From Bin90 sp965214635 (GTDB lineage: Bacteria; Chloroflexota; Dehalococcoidia; Lucifugimonadales; JADFKI01), in NCBI GenBank assembly GCA_965214635.1, contig OZ243964.1:496001-560000 (forward strand): a stretch of 64,000 nucleotides of DNA, written 5' to 3'. Below the pieces are notes generated by a model, which searched no databases, was not told the origin of the DNA, and saw only the letters and a program-made list of their open reading frames with translations. The translations under genes were made by a program, and so were the position numbers. Positions within the stretch are counted from its first letter, which is position 1. Each line of letters starts with the position of its first letter. Shown here piece by piece: positions 63,823 through 64,000 of this stretch.

Positions 63823-63894
63823 AATGTGTGAATGAATAATGGATGGAGTTAAGGCGTAAGTGTCTCAGCAAGCTGCGCTAACAAATCCGGTCGA

Positions 63895-64000
63895 TCAGAC
63901 GAGTATGTTCGTAGAGCAGTAGGGGCAGGAGCGCTCTCCGGCGTTATCGTGGCGGACGCCGCACTCAGACGGATGGGGATTTCCACATTGGGCGGCACTT
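63895..64000 (-). CDS. C-terminal end of a zinc-ribbon protein (runs off window)
   Basis: The minus strand is open from the window edge to a TGA at 63897-63895. The 34 residues read A-A-Q-C-G-N-P-H-P-S-E-C, then G-E-R-S-C-P-Y-C-S-T-N-I-L-V, a possible four-Cys ribbon. The rest of the gene is outside, so the call is tentative. Confidence 0.4.
   Translation of the reverse strand, partial: SAAQCGNPHPSECGVRHDNAGERSCPYCSTNILV

Overview
The window looks like chromosomal DNA of a free-living bacterium with moderately high GC. I infer Chloroflexota (Dehalococcoidia/SAR202-like). The grounds are an Ala/Pro-rich linker behind the lipobox of a peptide-binding lipoprotein, Pro/Thr-rich surface lipoproteins, a NorQ/NorD-type ATPase plus VWA pair, a MmgE/PrpD protein, and a Gld-like ABC cluster without other motility genes. 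No rRNA, phage, transposase, CRISPR array or plasmid gene is visible. Most genes are ordinary housekeeping or catabolic genes in short operons.

The thread worth following is selenocysteine (Sec). The window holds a tRNA-Sec (8708-8805, minus; anticodon UCA), selA (25396-26766) and selD (41629-42687). SelD itself reads through an in-frame UGA placed at the catalytic Cys position. A second recoded gene at 1671-2213 is split by a UGA inside the motif U-G-S-C and matches the UGSC selenoprotein family, whose function is unknown to me. It sits behind a good sigma70-like promoter and a 343-aa partner gene (558-1589). Both UGA codons are followed about 20 nt later by a short hairpin of the kind used as bacterial SECIS. 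selB is not in the window. A conventional gene caller would truncate both selenoprotein genes.

Layout. 1-2350: start of a gamma-glutamyltranspeptidase gene, then the UGSC operon. 2351-8473: small monooxygenase-like protein, sugar dehydrogenase/epimerase, membrane protein, and a dipeptide/oligopeptide ABC importer (binding protein, two permeases). 8700-12424: tRNA-Sec, lipoprotein, cysteine desulfurase, and the polyamine genes speB-like and speD. 12800-18997: ABC exporter ATPase and permease, GldG-like and DUF4340 proteins, cinA. 19109-25049 (minus): coaE, MoxR/NorQ-type ATPase, PhnB-like VOC protein, Nudix hydrolase and a 1098-aa VWA protein in one tight operon. 25396-38374: selA-rarA, threonine aldolase, two COG2945-like hydrolases, GT-C-like membrane protein, fumarase, CCA-adding enzyme, HpcH/HpaI aldolase, Nudix, TPR lipoprotein. 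38502-50087: MFS transporter, zinc-ribbon protein, metallo-beta-lactamase-fold hydrolase, selD, Sunset/HhH lipoprotein, argS, exosortase-like protein, gamma carbonic anhydrase, a strongly folded RNA-like element (47146-47270) ahead of a Pro/Thr-rich lipoprotein, DUF2851 protein, Fur-family regulator. 50386-64000: phosphodiesterase, Fpg/Nei glycosylase, aldo/keto reductases, methyltransferases, small proteins, a stand-alone FadN-like dehydrogenase half, VOC protein, ThiL, MmgE/PrpD, NhaA and the end of a zinc-ribbon gene.

How genes may work together: cysteine desulfurase (9579-10772) could feed sulfur or selenium to SelD; SelD and SelA then charge tRNA-Sec for decoding the UGSC protein and SelD. 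The MoxR/VWA pair is expected to mature a metalloenzyme, but no client lies nearby. All family assignments rest on motif recognition by eye; no database search was run.
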